Both the position numbers and the translations under genes were made by a program. From NCBI RefSeq assembly GCF_011064595.1, contig NZ_JAALJI010000029.1:1-64000 (forward strand): 64,000 nucleotides of DNA, written 5' to 3'. This DNA is from Paludisphaera soli (GTDB taxonomy: Bacteria; Planctomycetota; Planctomycetia; Isosphaerales; Isosphaeraceae). The notes under the pieces were generated by a model. The model did not search any database, was not told the origin of the DNA, and saw only the letters and a program-made list of their open reading frames with translations. Positions 1 to 7,869 of this stretch are shown in pieces (position 1 is the first letter of the stretch; the number at the start of each line of letters is the position of its first letter).

Positions 1-125
1 CCCCGACGTGGGAGGACCTGATGGAGGCCGCCGTCGCCGCCATGGACGTCGCCCTGGCCGACCCCGAGCTGATCAAGTCGGTCTGCGCCGCCCCGTATCT
101 GACGCGCGAGCGGCGTCGAAACTAA
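1..125 (+). CDS. 3' end of an unidentified gene (partial)
   Basis: The frame starting at base 3 is open from the window edge to TAA at 123-125 and gives about 40 residues ending in LTRERRRN. The segment reads as a helical C-terminal tail (TWEDLMEAAVAAMDVALADP) with a charged end. That is too little to name a family. It is called coding because the frame is open, amino-acid use is protein-like, and a normal intergenic region follows before the next gene at 308. Confidence 0.55.
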   Translation, partial: PTWEDLMEAAVAAMDVALADPELIKSVCAAPYLTRERRRN

Positions 126-221
126 ATAGAGGCCGTATTACCCATGTCCCCGGTCTATACAATGGCGAATGAGGGGGGGTGCCTCGATGAGCCTTCGCTT
201 TCTTGATACATCCGCCTTGAT

Positions 222-285
222 GATCCCCCTCATCCGGCCCTTCGGGCCACCTTCCCCCACCAGGGGGGAAGGGGAAACATGTCGA
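222..285. repeat. REP-like intergenic palindromic element
   Basis: Two short hairpins lie side by side between the first two genes. One has GGCCC/GGGCC arms around TTC (about 236-248); the other has CTTCCCCC/GGGGGAAG arms around a short loop (about 250-274). This CCCTCATCC...CCTTCGGG...CC arrangement is a sequence type I recall as frequently dispersed between genes in G+C-rich bacteria. Only one copy is in this window, so repetition in this genome is not shown here. Confidence 0.45.
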
Positions 286-307
286 TCCTTGCCAGCGCGA
301 GTCATGC

Positions 308-3028
308 ATGAGTTCCATCGTCGAGTTGCTGGAGAAGGCCCGACAGGTCCTGGAGGCCCGGGACGTCGTCGAGATCGACCGCGAGTTGGAGGCGCTGGAG
401 GGGCTGCGGACGCAGCTCGGCCGCAAGGGGGGCTCGATCCCGGCCGACCTGCTCGTCGGCCACGTCATGAAGATCGTGCCGGGCGACGAGCCGATGATCC
501 GCGTCGACGCGGTCGACGCCCTGGCGCGACGGCTCGACTCGGCGCGCAAGGAGGAGCTGAAGGTCGAGTCCCGCCCCGCCGACGGCCGCGCCCTGGGCCT
601 CTACGGCACCAAGCGAAAGGGCTCGTCGGCGCGACCCTATCGCACCTTGATCCGGGGCGTCGACCCGATCGACGGCCGTTGCGACTGCCCCGACTACCTC
701 AAGAACGCGCTCGGCGTCTGCAAACACGTCCTGGCCGTGCTGGAGCACATCCACGCCAGGCCCCGGCTGCTCGCGAAGGCGGCCCGGGAACAGACCGAGT
801 CCGCGCCGTCCGAGGGCCTCGCCTGGGACCCGATCCGCCCGCTCGTCGGCCGGGGCGACTCGCTCGACCGGGTGATCTACGAGAACGCGGCGAAGCTTCC
901 GCGCGACTCCCAGGGGAAGGGCGACGTCCGCTACCTGTTCCGGGAAGAGTCCCCCGGCCGGGCCGTGCTCCGCAACGCCTACCCGGAGGCCCCCGAGAAG
1001 CGGCTGAATCTGGTGGAGTCGCTGCTGAAGGCCGTTCCCGCCGGCCCCGAGGCCCCGCGGTTCGACCCGGCCTTGCTCGCCGTCCTCACCCGCGAGAAGG
1101 CCCGGCTGGACCGCGTCGTCGGCGCCGCGGTCTGGCCGTCGGAGCTGAAATCCGCCTTCCGGACCCTGTCCCGTCCACTCTATCCGTACCAGAAGGAGGG
1201 CGTGGAGCGGTTCCTGCGAACCACCCGGATGCTCCTGGCCGACGACATGGGCCTTGGCAAGACGGCGCAGGCGATCGCGTGCTGCACGATCCTGAAGCGG
1301 CTGGGCCGGGTGCGGCGCGGGCTCATCATCACCCCCGCGAGCCTCAAGCCCCAGTGGGCCCGCGAATGGGCGCAGTTCACCGACCTGCCGATCCGGGTCG
1401 TCGAGGGCTCGGCCGCCGAGCGCCAGGCGCTCTACGCGCCACGGGCCGACGGCTTCCTCATCATCAACTATGAACAACTGCTGCGCGACCTGGACCTGGC
1501 GAAGGGCTGGGCCCCGGAGCTGGTGGTGCTCGACGAGGCGCAGCGGATCAAGAACTGGCAGACGAAGACGGCGCTCTCGGTGAAGGGGCTCGACCCGAAG
1601 TACCGCCTGGTGCTCACCGGCACGCCGATGGAGAACCGGGTGGAGGAGCTGGCGTCGGTCGTCGAGTGGGTCGACGACGACGCCCTGGAGCCGAAGTGGC
1701 GGCTCCCCTCCGTCCACGCGATCCGGGCCGAGGGCCGCAAGGAGACGACCGGCGTCCGCAACCTGGAGACGCTCCGCGAGCGCCTCGCCCCGTGCATGCT
1801 CCGCCGGATCCGCAAGGAGGTGCTCGGCCAGCTGCCGCCGAGGACCGACGTCCGGGTGCCGATCGAGATGACCGAGGCCCAGCGTCAGGAGCACGACGCG
1901 CTCAACCCGCCGATCGCGCAGCTCCTCGCCCGCGCCGCCAGGCGGCCGCTCCGGCAGCCCGAGTTCCTGCGGCTGATGAGCCTGATGACGGCCCAGCGGG
2001 TCGTCTCGAACGGCCTGGCGCAGCTCCGTTTCGACGACGTCTGGCCGTCGATCCGCCGCCGCAAGGCGGACGAGGCGACGCTCCAGAGCCTGGCCTCGCC
2101 CAAGCTCGTCGAGCTTCGCCAACTCGTCCGTCAGCTCGTGGTCGACCAGGGGCGGAAGATCGTGGTGTTCAGCCAGTGGCGGCGGATGCTCCACCTGGCG
2201 CACTGGGCCGTGGGGGACCTGCTGGCCGAGGCCGGCGCCCGCGCCGGCTTCTTCACCGGGGCCGAGGACTCGCGCAAGCGGACGCGGAACGTCGAGGAGT
2301 TCCACGACGACCCCGCCTTCCGCATCCTCTTCGCCACCGACGCCGGCGGCGTCGGCCTGAACCTCCAGCGCGCGGCCAACGGCGTCGTCAACCTGGAACT
2401 CCCCTGGAACCCCGCCGTGCTGGAGCAGCGAATCGGCCGGATCCACCGGATGGGCCAGGAATCCCCCATCGACGTCTACAACCTCGTCTCGGAGCAGGGG
2501 ATCGAATCCCGCATCGCCGACCTCGTGGGCTCCAAGCAGGCGCTCTTCAAGGGGCTGTTCGACGGCGAGAGCGACGTGATCCACTTCGATCAGGCCGGCT
2601 CGTTCCTGAGCCGCGCCCAGAAGCTCTACGAGGCCGAGGCGGCCGACGCCGGACGCATCGACGGCGGCGGCGATGGGGAGATCGAGGCGTTCGACCCGTC
2701 CGACCTGGAGATCGCCGACGACGCGCCCGACCCCTTCGACGAGCTGGCCCGCGCGGCCGAGGACGTCGAGGGGCCCCCCGAGCCGGCCGACGCAACCGCG
2801 CCCTCGCCCGCGCCCGAATCGGAGCCGGCCGGGCCCGTCGCCTCGGAGCGCTGCGCCGCGACGCCGATGGCGGACGACGAGGTCCGCCGCCTCTTCTCGC
2901 AACTCCGGGTCAGTCGGAACGACGGCGGCGGGATCGTCATCGAGGCCCCCGCCGAGGCGGCGGAGACCCTTGGGGCCCTGTTCGAGGGCATGGCCGCGAT
3001 GCTCCGGGCCTCGGCCCCGCCGAAGTGA
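308..3028 (+). CDS. SWI2/SNF2-family DNA-dependent ATPase with SWIM zinc finger
   Basis: This 906-residue cytoplasmic protein is a superfamily 2 double-stranded DNA translocase. A SWIM zinc motif (C125-x-C127-x10-C138-x-H140) lies in the N-terminal part. Helicase motifs follow in order: Walker A DDMGLGKT near residue 312, DEAQ near 409, LTGTPMENR, GGVGLNLQRA near 680, and QRIGRIHRMGQ near 707. The last 140 or so residues are acidic and low in complexity, ending in a short basic/hydrophobic segment. Bacterial SNF2 proteins of this kind resemble RapA-like or Swi2/Snf2 remodelers; the actual substrate is unknown. ATG 308 is the first in-frame start, but no clear ribosome-binding site precedes it. 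The gene looks monocistronic. Confidence 0.9.
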   Translation: MSSIVELLEKARQVLEARDVVEIDRELEALEGLRTQLGRKGGSIPADLLVGHVMKIVPGDEPMIRVDAVDALARRLDSARKEELKVESRPADGRALGLYGTKRKGSSARPYRTLIRGVDPIDGRCDCPDYLKNALGVCKHVLAVLEHIHARPRLLAKAAREQTESAPSEGLAWDPIRPLVGRGDSLDRVIYENAAKLPRDSQGKGDVRYLFREESPGRAVLRNAYPEAPEKRLNLVESLLKAVPAGPEAPRFDPALLAVLTREKARLDRVVGAAVWPSELKSAFRTLSRPLYPYQKEGVERFLRTTRMLLADDMGLGKTAQAIACCTILKRLGRVRRGLIITPASLKPQWAREWAQFTDLPIRVVEGSAAERQALYAPRADGFLIINYEQLLRDLDLAKGWAPELVVLDEAQRIKNWQTKTALSVKGLDPKYRLVLTGTPMENRVEELASVVEWVDDDALEPKWRLPSVHAIRAEGRKETTGVRNLETLRERLAPCMLRRIRKEVLGQLPPRTDVRVPIEMTEAQRQEHDALNPPIAQLLARAARRPLRQPEFLRLMSLMTAQRVVSNGLAQLRFDDVWPSIRRRKADEATLQSLASPKLVELRQLVRQLVVDQGRKIVVFSQWRRMLHLAHWAVGDLLAEAGARAGFFTGAEDSRKRTRNVEEFHDDPAFRILFATDAGGVGLNLQRAANGVVNLELPWNPAVLEQRIGRIHRMGQESPIDVYNLVSEQGIESRIADLVGSKQALFKGLFDGESDVIHFDQAGSFLSRAQKLYEAEAADAGRIDGGGDGEIEAFDPSDLEIADDAPDPFDELARAAEDVEGPPEPADATAPSPAPESEPAGPVASERCAATPMADDEVRRLFSQLRVSRNDGGGIVIEAPAEAAETLGALFEGMAAMLRASAPPK

Positions 3029-3141
3029 CGACGGAGCGGCGGCCGCTTGCGGCGGGATGGCGCGCGCGGCATCCTGATACCCAAGAACATCCGGCCTCGG
3101 CCGAGGCCGACCTCCCTCGCCTTACCAGGAGTCGTGCGCCG

Positions 3142-4494
3142 ATGAAGCGACGTGATTTTCTGAGCCGGTCGGCCCTCGTGGGGGTTTCCGGGAAGTTCCT
3201 GAGCGGCGGCGCCCCGGCGATCGCCAGGGCCTCCGAGGAGTCGCCGAACTCCAAGGTCCGCTTCGCGTGCATCGGCGTCGGCGGCAAGGGGACCAGCGAC
3301 ACCGACGACGCCGGCAAGTACGGCGAGATCGCCGCCCTCTGCGACATCGACGAGAAGACCCTGGAGCGGATGGGGGCGAAGTACCCCAACGCCAAGCGGT
3401 ACATCGACTACCGCACGATGCTGGAGGAGATGGGCGACAAGATCGACGCCGTCACCGTCAGCACCCCGGACCACTCGCACGCCCCGGCCGCCGTCATGGC
3501 CATGCGGATGGGCAAGCACGCCTTCGTCCAGAAGCCGCTCACCTGGTCCATCGAGGAGGCCCGGCTGCTCCGCAACCTGGCCGCCGAGAAGAAGCTCTGC
3601 ACCCAGATGGGCAACCAGGGGACCGCCGAGAGCGGCCTCCGCGAAGGGGCCGAGCTGCTCCGCCACGGCGCCATCGGTCGCATCAAGGAGATCCACGTCT
3701 GGACCAACCGGCCGGTCTGGCCGCAGGGCATCGCCGGCTTCAAGGACTATCCCGGCATCCCCAACCACGTCCACTGGTATGAGTTCCTCGGCCCCGCCCA
3801 CGACCGCGCCTATCACGCCGGATACCACCCGTTCAACTGGCGCGGCTGGCTCGACTTCGGCACCGGCGCCCTGGGCGACATGGCCTGCCACACCATCAAC
3901 GTCGCCGCCAAGGGCCTCGACCTGTTCGACCCGATCGGGGCCGAAGTCGTCGACACCTCCGGCATCGTCGACAACCAGACCTACCCGACCTGGTCCATCA
4001 TCAAGACCCACTTCGGCGAGCGCGAAGGCCGCGCGCCGCTGAGCCTCACCTGGTACGACGGCGGCAACAACCTGCCGAAGGAGAAGCGCGCCTACCGCGA
4101 GCTGCTCCACGGCGAGGACCCCAGCGGCAGCGGCCTCCTGATCGTCGGCGACAAGGGCTCGTTCTTCTCCAAGAACGACTACGGCGCGGAGTACACGCTC
4201 CTGCCCAAGGACAAGTTCGGCCCGGACTACAAGAAGCCCGAGGTCCAGTTCGAGAAGTCCCCCGGCCACTTCAAGGAGTTCGTCGAGGCCATCCAGGCCG
4301 GCGACCCGAAAAAGGCCCACTCCAACTTCGACTACGCCGGCCGGCTCACCGAGACCGTCCTGCTGGGCGTCGTGGCCCTCAAGGTCGGCTCCCGCATCGA
4401 GTGGGACGCCGAGGCCATGAAGGTCAAGGGAAACGCCGACGCCGACCAGTACATCCGCCGCGACTACCGCAAGGGCTTCTCGATCCACGCCTGA
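3142..4494 (+). CDS. Tat-exported Gfo/Idh/MocA family oxidoreductase
   Basis: 450 residues. The N-terminus MKRRDFLSRSALVG is a twin-arginine signal. A Rossmann NAD(P)-binding fold starts at VRFACIGVGGKG, followed by the EKP-type loop seen here as FVQKPLTWS, then a C-terminal Gfo/Idh/MocA domain rich in Trp and His (NHVHWYEFLG, HPFNWRGWLDFG, GALGDMACHTIN). Such secreted oxidoreductases are numerous in planctomycetes and are presumed to act on sugars or cyclitols in the periplasm; the substrate cannot be told. The start was chosen for AGGAG 9 bases upstream and for the Tat motif. The gene ends in a terminator hairpin shared with a convergent gene. Confidence 0.92.
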   Translation: MKRRDFLSRSALVGVSGKFLSGGAPAIARASEESPNSKVRFACIGVGGKGTSDTDDAGKYGEIAALCDIDEKTLERMGAKYPNAKRYIDYRTMLEEMGDKIDAVTVSTPDHSHAPAAVMAMRMGKHAFVQKPLTWSIEEARLLRNLAAEKKLCTQMGNQGTAESGLREGAELLRHGAIGRIKEIHVWTNRPVWPQGIAGFKDYPGIPNHVHWYEFLGPAHDRAYHAGYHPFNWRGWLDFGTGALGDMACHTINVAAKGLDLFDPIGAEVVDTSGIVDNQTYPTWSIIKTHFGEREGRAPLSLTWYDGGNNLPKEKRAYRELLHGEDPSGSGLLIVGDKGSFFSKNDYGAEYTLLPKDKFGPDYKKPEVQFEKSPGHFKEFVEAIQAGDPKKAHSNFDYAGRLTETVLLGVVALKVGSRIEWDAEAMKVKGNADADQYIRRDYRKGFSIHA

Positions 4495-4527
4495 GCCGTC
4501 AGTTCGGATCGACCGAGGACCAAACCA

Positions 4528-4558
4528 GGGCCGCCGACGCCACCCGCGTCGGCGGCCC
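4528..4558. terminator. bidirectional terminator hairpin
   Basis: A perfect 13-bp stem (4528-4540 with 4546-4558) with a 5-base loop lies between two convergent genes, 33 bases after one stop codon and touching the other. There is no long T-run on either side, so termination is inferred from position and stem strength. Confidence 0.65.
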
Positions 4559-5020
4559 TCATCCTTTGCGATACTCCAGCCCGGGCTGATCCGCCCCGTC
4601 GCCGAGCCAGATCCACCAGAACCACCGGCTCACGACGAGGCGGCAGTCCGTCTGGTTGATCCCGGTCCGCCTCCCGGTCGAGGCGTCGCGGACGGGCATC
4701 CCCAGGCCGTGCAGGACGAGCCCCTCGCCCTCGAAACTCCAGCGGCTCCTCAGCTTGGTGGCCGCGGCCTCCCCCTCCCACGTCACCTCGCGCGTGTACG
4801 TCCCACCGGGATGGAGCGTGAGCCTGTCCGGCTCGGCCGACCTCCAGGCGATGTATGTCCCGGGCAACTCCGCCTCTTCCACTAACGCGAAGGCCGATGT
4901 CAGCAAGCCCAGCCCCGCGAAATACGCCAGGGGCGCCGACGCGACCAGCACGGCGAGCCGGTACAACCCTCGCCTCGACCTCGACCCCTCGGGCCGAGCC
5001 TCCCCTTCGCCATCGTTCAT
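4559..5020 (-). CDS. small single-pass membrane protein of unknown function
   Basis: 153 residues from ATG at 5020, which has a GAGGGGGG ribosome-binding site. The N-terminal 18 or so residues are charged, then comes one hydrophobic helix (LYRLAVLVASAPLAYFAGLG). A compact extracytoplasmic domain follows with LTLHPGGTYTREVTWEGEA and WSFEGEGLVLHG, which read like the beta strands of a small lipocalin- or TIGR03067-like fold; that likeness is only a guess from pattern. The open frame continues upstream to 5320, but the upstream part has no ribosome-binding site and its composition is not protein-like. It is convergent with the Gfo/Idh/MocA gene. Confidence 0.65.
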   Translation of the reverse strand: MNDGEGEARPEGSRSRRGLYRLAVLVASAPLAYFAGLGLLTSAFALVEEAELPGTYIAWRSAEPDRLTLHPGGTYTREVTWEGEAAATKLRSRWSFEGEGLVLHGLGMPVRDASTGRRTGINQTDCRLVVSRWFWWIWLGDGADQPGLEYRKG

Positions 5021-5605
5021 GACGCCCCCCTCGCCGTCGACGCATCCGACCCTGCCGACGACCCACGACCGGCCGAGGATCGAGGATCGATCCGTCCAGG
5101 TCTGATCCGAGGGCGGCGTCGGAACCAGCGGGGACCGGGCCGCCGGGTCGAATCGACCGAACGGTCGTCTGCGATCGGCGATCGCAGCCCATACTTCTGA
5201 TAAGGGATGCTCCGCGCGGAGCCGAGCGGCCGGTGGATGGGACAACCTCGCGACTAGCCACGACCGCCAGCGAAAGCGCGCCGAACGAACCCAATCCGCG
5301 GGCCGAAATTCAGAACTCAAACCATTAACTTAATCAACCTTATGTCGAATGGCTTCGTTTTCGGGCCCCGCGAACGAAGCCAATCTCGGCCCCCTAGCGA
5401 CGGCGGTCCGGGTGGACGCGCGAGCCTCGCCCCGGTTCGACGGGCGATGGCTCCTCATGACGAGCGGGCCATGGACCAAAGATGGCGAAAGCGCGCCGAA
5501 TGAAGCCAATCCCGGAGGCCTGCAATCGACGCCAAGATATTCCTTAATAACGACTTAGGCCGATTGGCTTCGTTTCCGGCCCGGCGCGAACGAACCCGAT
5601 CCGCT
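5021..5605. repeat. 585-bp spacer with four copies of a short palindromic repeat
   Basis: No gene is convincing here. Four related units are visible: about 5269-5298, 5347-5388, 5484-5511 and 5560-5605. Each has a GAACGAAGCCAAT-like arm (variants GAACGAACCCAAT and GAATGAAGCCAAT). The second and fourth units also carry the opposite arm ATTGGCTTCGTT (first base varies) and so form hairpins with loops of about 14-15 bases. The first and third share the flank GCGAAAGCGCGCCGAA. Between the units are short A+T-rich stretches (5322-5345, 5536-5556) unlike the surroundings. Confidence 0.6.
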
Positions 5606-5959
5606 TCACTCGGGGTCGTGGCGACGATAGAAGGCGATCGCCTCCTGGACGGTGTCGAAGACGTCCCAGAAGTCGTCCATCCGCATCTCGTCGACGAGGC
5701 GGCGGATGGCGGGGCTGGGGTGGGCGAGGACGACGTCCCCCCGGCTCTTGCGGATCAGCCGGGTGAGGGTCACCAGCAGGCCGAGCAGCCCGGCACCGGT
5801 CTCGTGGACGTTGCTCATCTCCATCACGAAGTTCCGCTCGCCGAGGTCGAGCCGGTCCTCGACGTCGCGCGCGGCGTCGACGTGCCTGGGGTCGTTCATG
5901 AGCCGGGCGAAGTTGCTCAGGATGGTGACGTCGCCGTCGAGCCGGATGTTGATCGCCAT
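5606..5959 (-). CDS. STAS-domain protein (anti-sigma factor antagonist-like)
   Basis: 117 residues, one STAS domain. Proteins of this type (SpoIIAA/RsbV family) bind anti-sigma kinases and are switched by phosphorylation of a Ser or Thr in a D-S-S-G-type loop. Here the loop reads MSNVHETGAGLLGLL, so a Thr stands where the usual phospho-acceptor Ser would be. There is no serine kinase (RsbW type) or phosphatase gene beside it, so its partner is elsewhere. The ATG at 5959 has GGAGG 7-8 bases upstream. It sits downstream of, and in the same direction as, the flavin oxidoreductase, with 33 bases between them, so the two may be co-transcribed. Confidence 0.82.
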   Translation of the reverse strand: MAINIRLDGDVTILSNFARLMNDPRHVDAARDVEDRLDLGERNFVMEMSNVHETGAGLLGLLVTLTRLIRKSRGDVVLAHPSPAIRRLVDEMRMDDFWDVFDTVQEAIAFYRRHDPE

Positions 5960-5992
5960 GACGGGGGCCTCCGCGGTCGCCGGGTCGATCGA

Positions 5993-7081
5993 TCAGCGCC
6001 GCTGCTTGAAGACGTAGCCGTAGGGGACCGGCCAGGCGACCTCGCGGCCGGCCTCCTGCATCGCCTTCAACGCCCAGTATGGCTCGCGGAGCAGCTCGCG
6101 GCCAAGCAGGACGAGGTCGGCGTCCCCCTCGGCGACGATCCGCTCGGCCTGCTCGCGCTCGGCGATCAGGCCCACGGCCCCGGTCGCGATCCCCGCCTCG
6201 CGGCGGATCTGCCGGGCGAACGGCACCTGATAGCCCGGGCCGATCGGGATCTTGACGTGGGGCACGAGCGCGCCCGACGAGCAGTCGATCAGGTCCACGC
6301 CCAGCGCCTTCAGCCCCTTCGCCAGCTCGACCGACTGGTCGACGTCCCAGCCCCCCTCGGCCCAGTCGGTCGCGGAGATCCGGACGAACAGCGGCATGGA
6401 GTCGGGGATGATCCCGCGGATCCGCTCGGCCACCCGGCGGACCAGCCGCGTGCGGTTCTCCAGCGACCCGCCGTACCGGTCGGTCCGCTTGTTGCTGAGC
6501 GGGGAGAGGAACTCGTGGAGCAGGTAGCCGTGGGCCGAATGGATCTCGATGAGCTGGAAGCCGGCGTCCAGGGAGCGGCGGGCGGCGACCTCGAAGGCGT
6601 GGACCACGCCGTCGATCTCGGCCTCGGTCAGCTCATGGGGGACGGGGCTCTGGTCGTCGAAGGGGATCGGGCTGGGGCCGACGACCGGCCAGCCCCCCCG
6701 GGCCGGGTCGTGGATCGCCTTGCCGCCGCGCCAGGGGACGTCGCAGCTGGCCTTGCGGCCGGCGTGGGCGAGCTGGATGCCGGCCGCGGCCCCCTGCGAG
6801 GTCACGAACCGGACGATCCGGGCGAGGGGCTCGACGTGGCGGTCGTCCCAGATCCCCATGTCGCCGGGGCTGATGCGGCCGTCGGGCGTCACGGCGGTCG
6901 CCTCGACGATCACCAGGCCCACGCCCCCCGACGCGCGGGTGCCCAGGTGGGTGAGATGCCAGTCGTTCGCCAGGCCGTCCTCGGACGAGTACTGGCACAT
7001 GGGCGACATCACGATCCGGTTGCGGAGCGTGAGGCCCCGGATCGGGTGGGGGTCGTAGAGCGAGGCGGGGGGTGTGGTCAC
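5993..7081 (-). CDS. NADH:flavin oxidoreductase, Old Yellow Enzyme family (YqjM-like)
   Basis: 362 residues; FMN-dependent ene-reductase of the OYE family, a cytoplasmic TIM barrel reducing activated C=C bonds with NAD(P)H. Visible family features: LRNRIVMSPMCQYSSEDG near the N-terminus (the Cys and Tyr of YqjM-type enzymes), IQLAHAGRKAS, EIHSAHGYLLHEFLSP with the substrate-binding His pair region, SNKRTDRYGGSLENR, and the phosphate-binding LVLLGRELLREPYW. I chose GTG at 7081 because GAGGAA lies 8 bases upstream; an ATG at 7144 would add 21 Pro-rich residues and lacks a ribosome-binding site. It is divergent from msrA. Confidence 0.9.
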   Translation of the reverse strand: MTTPPASLYDPHPIRGLTLRNRIVMSPMCQYSSEDGLANDWHLTHLGTRASGGVGLVIVEATAVTPDGRISPGDMGIWDDRHVEPLARIVRFVTSQGAAAGIQLAHAGRKASCDVPWRGGKAIHDPARGGWPVVGPSPIPFDDQSPVPHELTEAEIDGVVHAFEVAARRSLDAGFQLIEIHSAHGYLLHEFLSPLSNKRTDRYGGSLENRTRLVRRVAERIRGIIPDSMPLFVRISATDWAEGGWDVDQSVELAKGLKALGVDLIDCSSGALVPHVKIPIGPGYQVPFARQIRREAGIATGAVGLIAEREQAERIVAEGDADLVLLGRELLREPYWALKAMQEAGREVAWPVPYGYVFKQRR

Positions 7082-7271
7082 GTTCGGTATTCCTCGGGGA
7101 GTCTGCGGTTTCGGTCCGACGGGCGGCCGTGGCCCCGGACTCATTCTAGGCGGGCGAGCAACAGACCAGCCCGGGAACCTTGCCCGAAGGCCCCAGGACC
7201 CCTACAAATGCTTCAGGGGGTTCGCGGCGCGGGCCCGAGATGATCCAGGTACGGCGGAAGGAGCGGTCGAG

Positions 7272-7742
7272 ATGGCGACGGCCACGTTCGGGGCGGGATG
7301 TTTCTGGGGCGTCGAGGAAGCCTTCCGGCGCCTCCCCGGGGTCCTCGAAGCGACCTCGGGCTACATGGGGGGCGACGTCGAGAAGCCCACCTACCAGCAG
7401 GTCTGCACCGGCCGGACCAACCACGCGGAGGTCGTCCAGGTGGAGTACGACCCTGCCCAGATCCCCTACGCCCGGCTCCTGGAGGCGTTCTGGAAGATCC
7501 ACGACCCGACGACCCTCAACCGGCAGGGGCCGGACCGCGGCACCCAGTACCGCTCGGCCGTCTTCACCCACGACGACGAGCAGGCCCGCGAGGCGTCCGA
7601 GATGAAGCGCAAGCTCGACGAATCCGGCGGTTTCGGCCGGCCGATCGTGACCGAGATCACCCCGGCCGGGACGTTCTGGCGCGCCGAGGAATACCATCAG
7701 CGTTACGTCCAGAAGAACGGCGGGGCGGGCTGCCACATCTGA
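7272..7742 (+). CDS. msrA: peptide-methionine (S)-S-oxide reductase
   Basis: 156 residues, a normal length for single-domain MsrA. It repairs oxidised methionine (the S-sulfoxide) in proteins with thioredoxin as reductant. The catalytic GCFWG motif has Cys10; other family segments are GYMGGDVEKPTYQQVCTG, the NHAEVVQVEYDP strand and DPTTLNRQGPDRGTQYRS. A resolving Cys is likely the one in the C-terminal GGAGCHI. The ATG at 7272 is preceded by AAGGAG; the longer open frame upstream is not needed for the fold. No msrB is fused or adjacent. Confidence 0.95.
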   Translation: MATATFGAGCFWGVEEAFRRLPGVLEATSGYMGGDVEKPTYQQVCTGRTNHAEVVQVEYDPAQIPYARLLEAFWKIHDPTTLNRQGPDRGTQYRSAVFTHDDEQAREASEMKRKLDESGGFGRPIVTEITPAGTFWRAEEYHQRYVQKNGGAGCHI

Positions 7743-7869
7743 ACCCGGCACCCCGCCCGTCGGGGAGATCGGACTCGACCCGCCCGACCCGCCGTTTCGC
7801 CCCAACCCGTCTAGGCCGACCCCCGCCGATCCGAGTAGGATGGCGGGGCCTGACACGGGAGGGAGCGAC

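Noticed and set aside
302-2902. 866-codon open frame on the minus strand opposite the SNF2 gene
   Set aside because: Its translation is Val/Leu/Gly/Asp/Arg-rich without domain pattern; it is the shadow of the SNF2 gene in G+C-rich DNA.
5564-7243. 559-codon plus-strand open frame
   Set aside because: Antisense to the STAS and OYE genes, which have clear domains on the minus strand.
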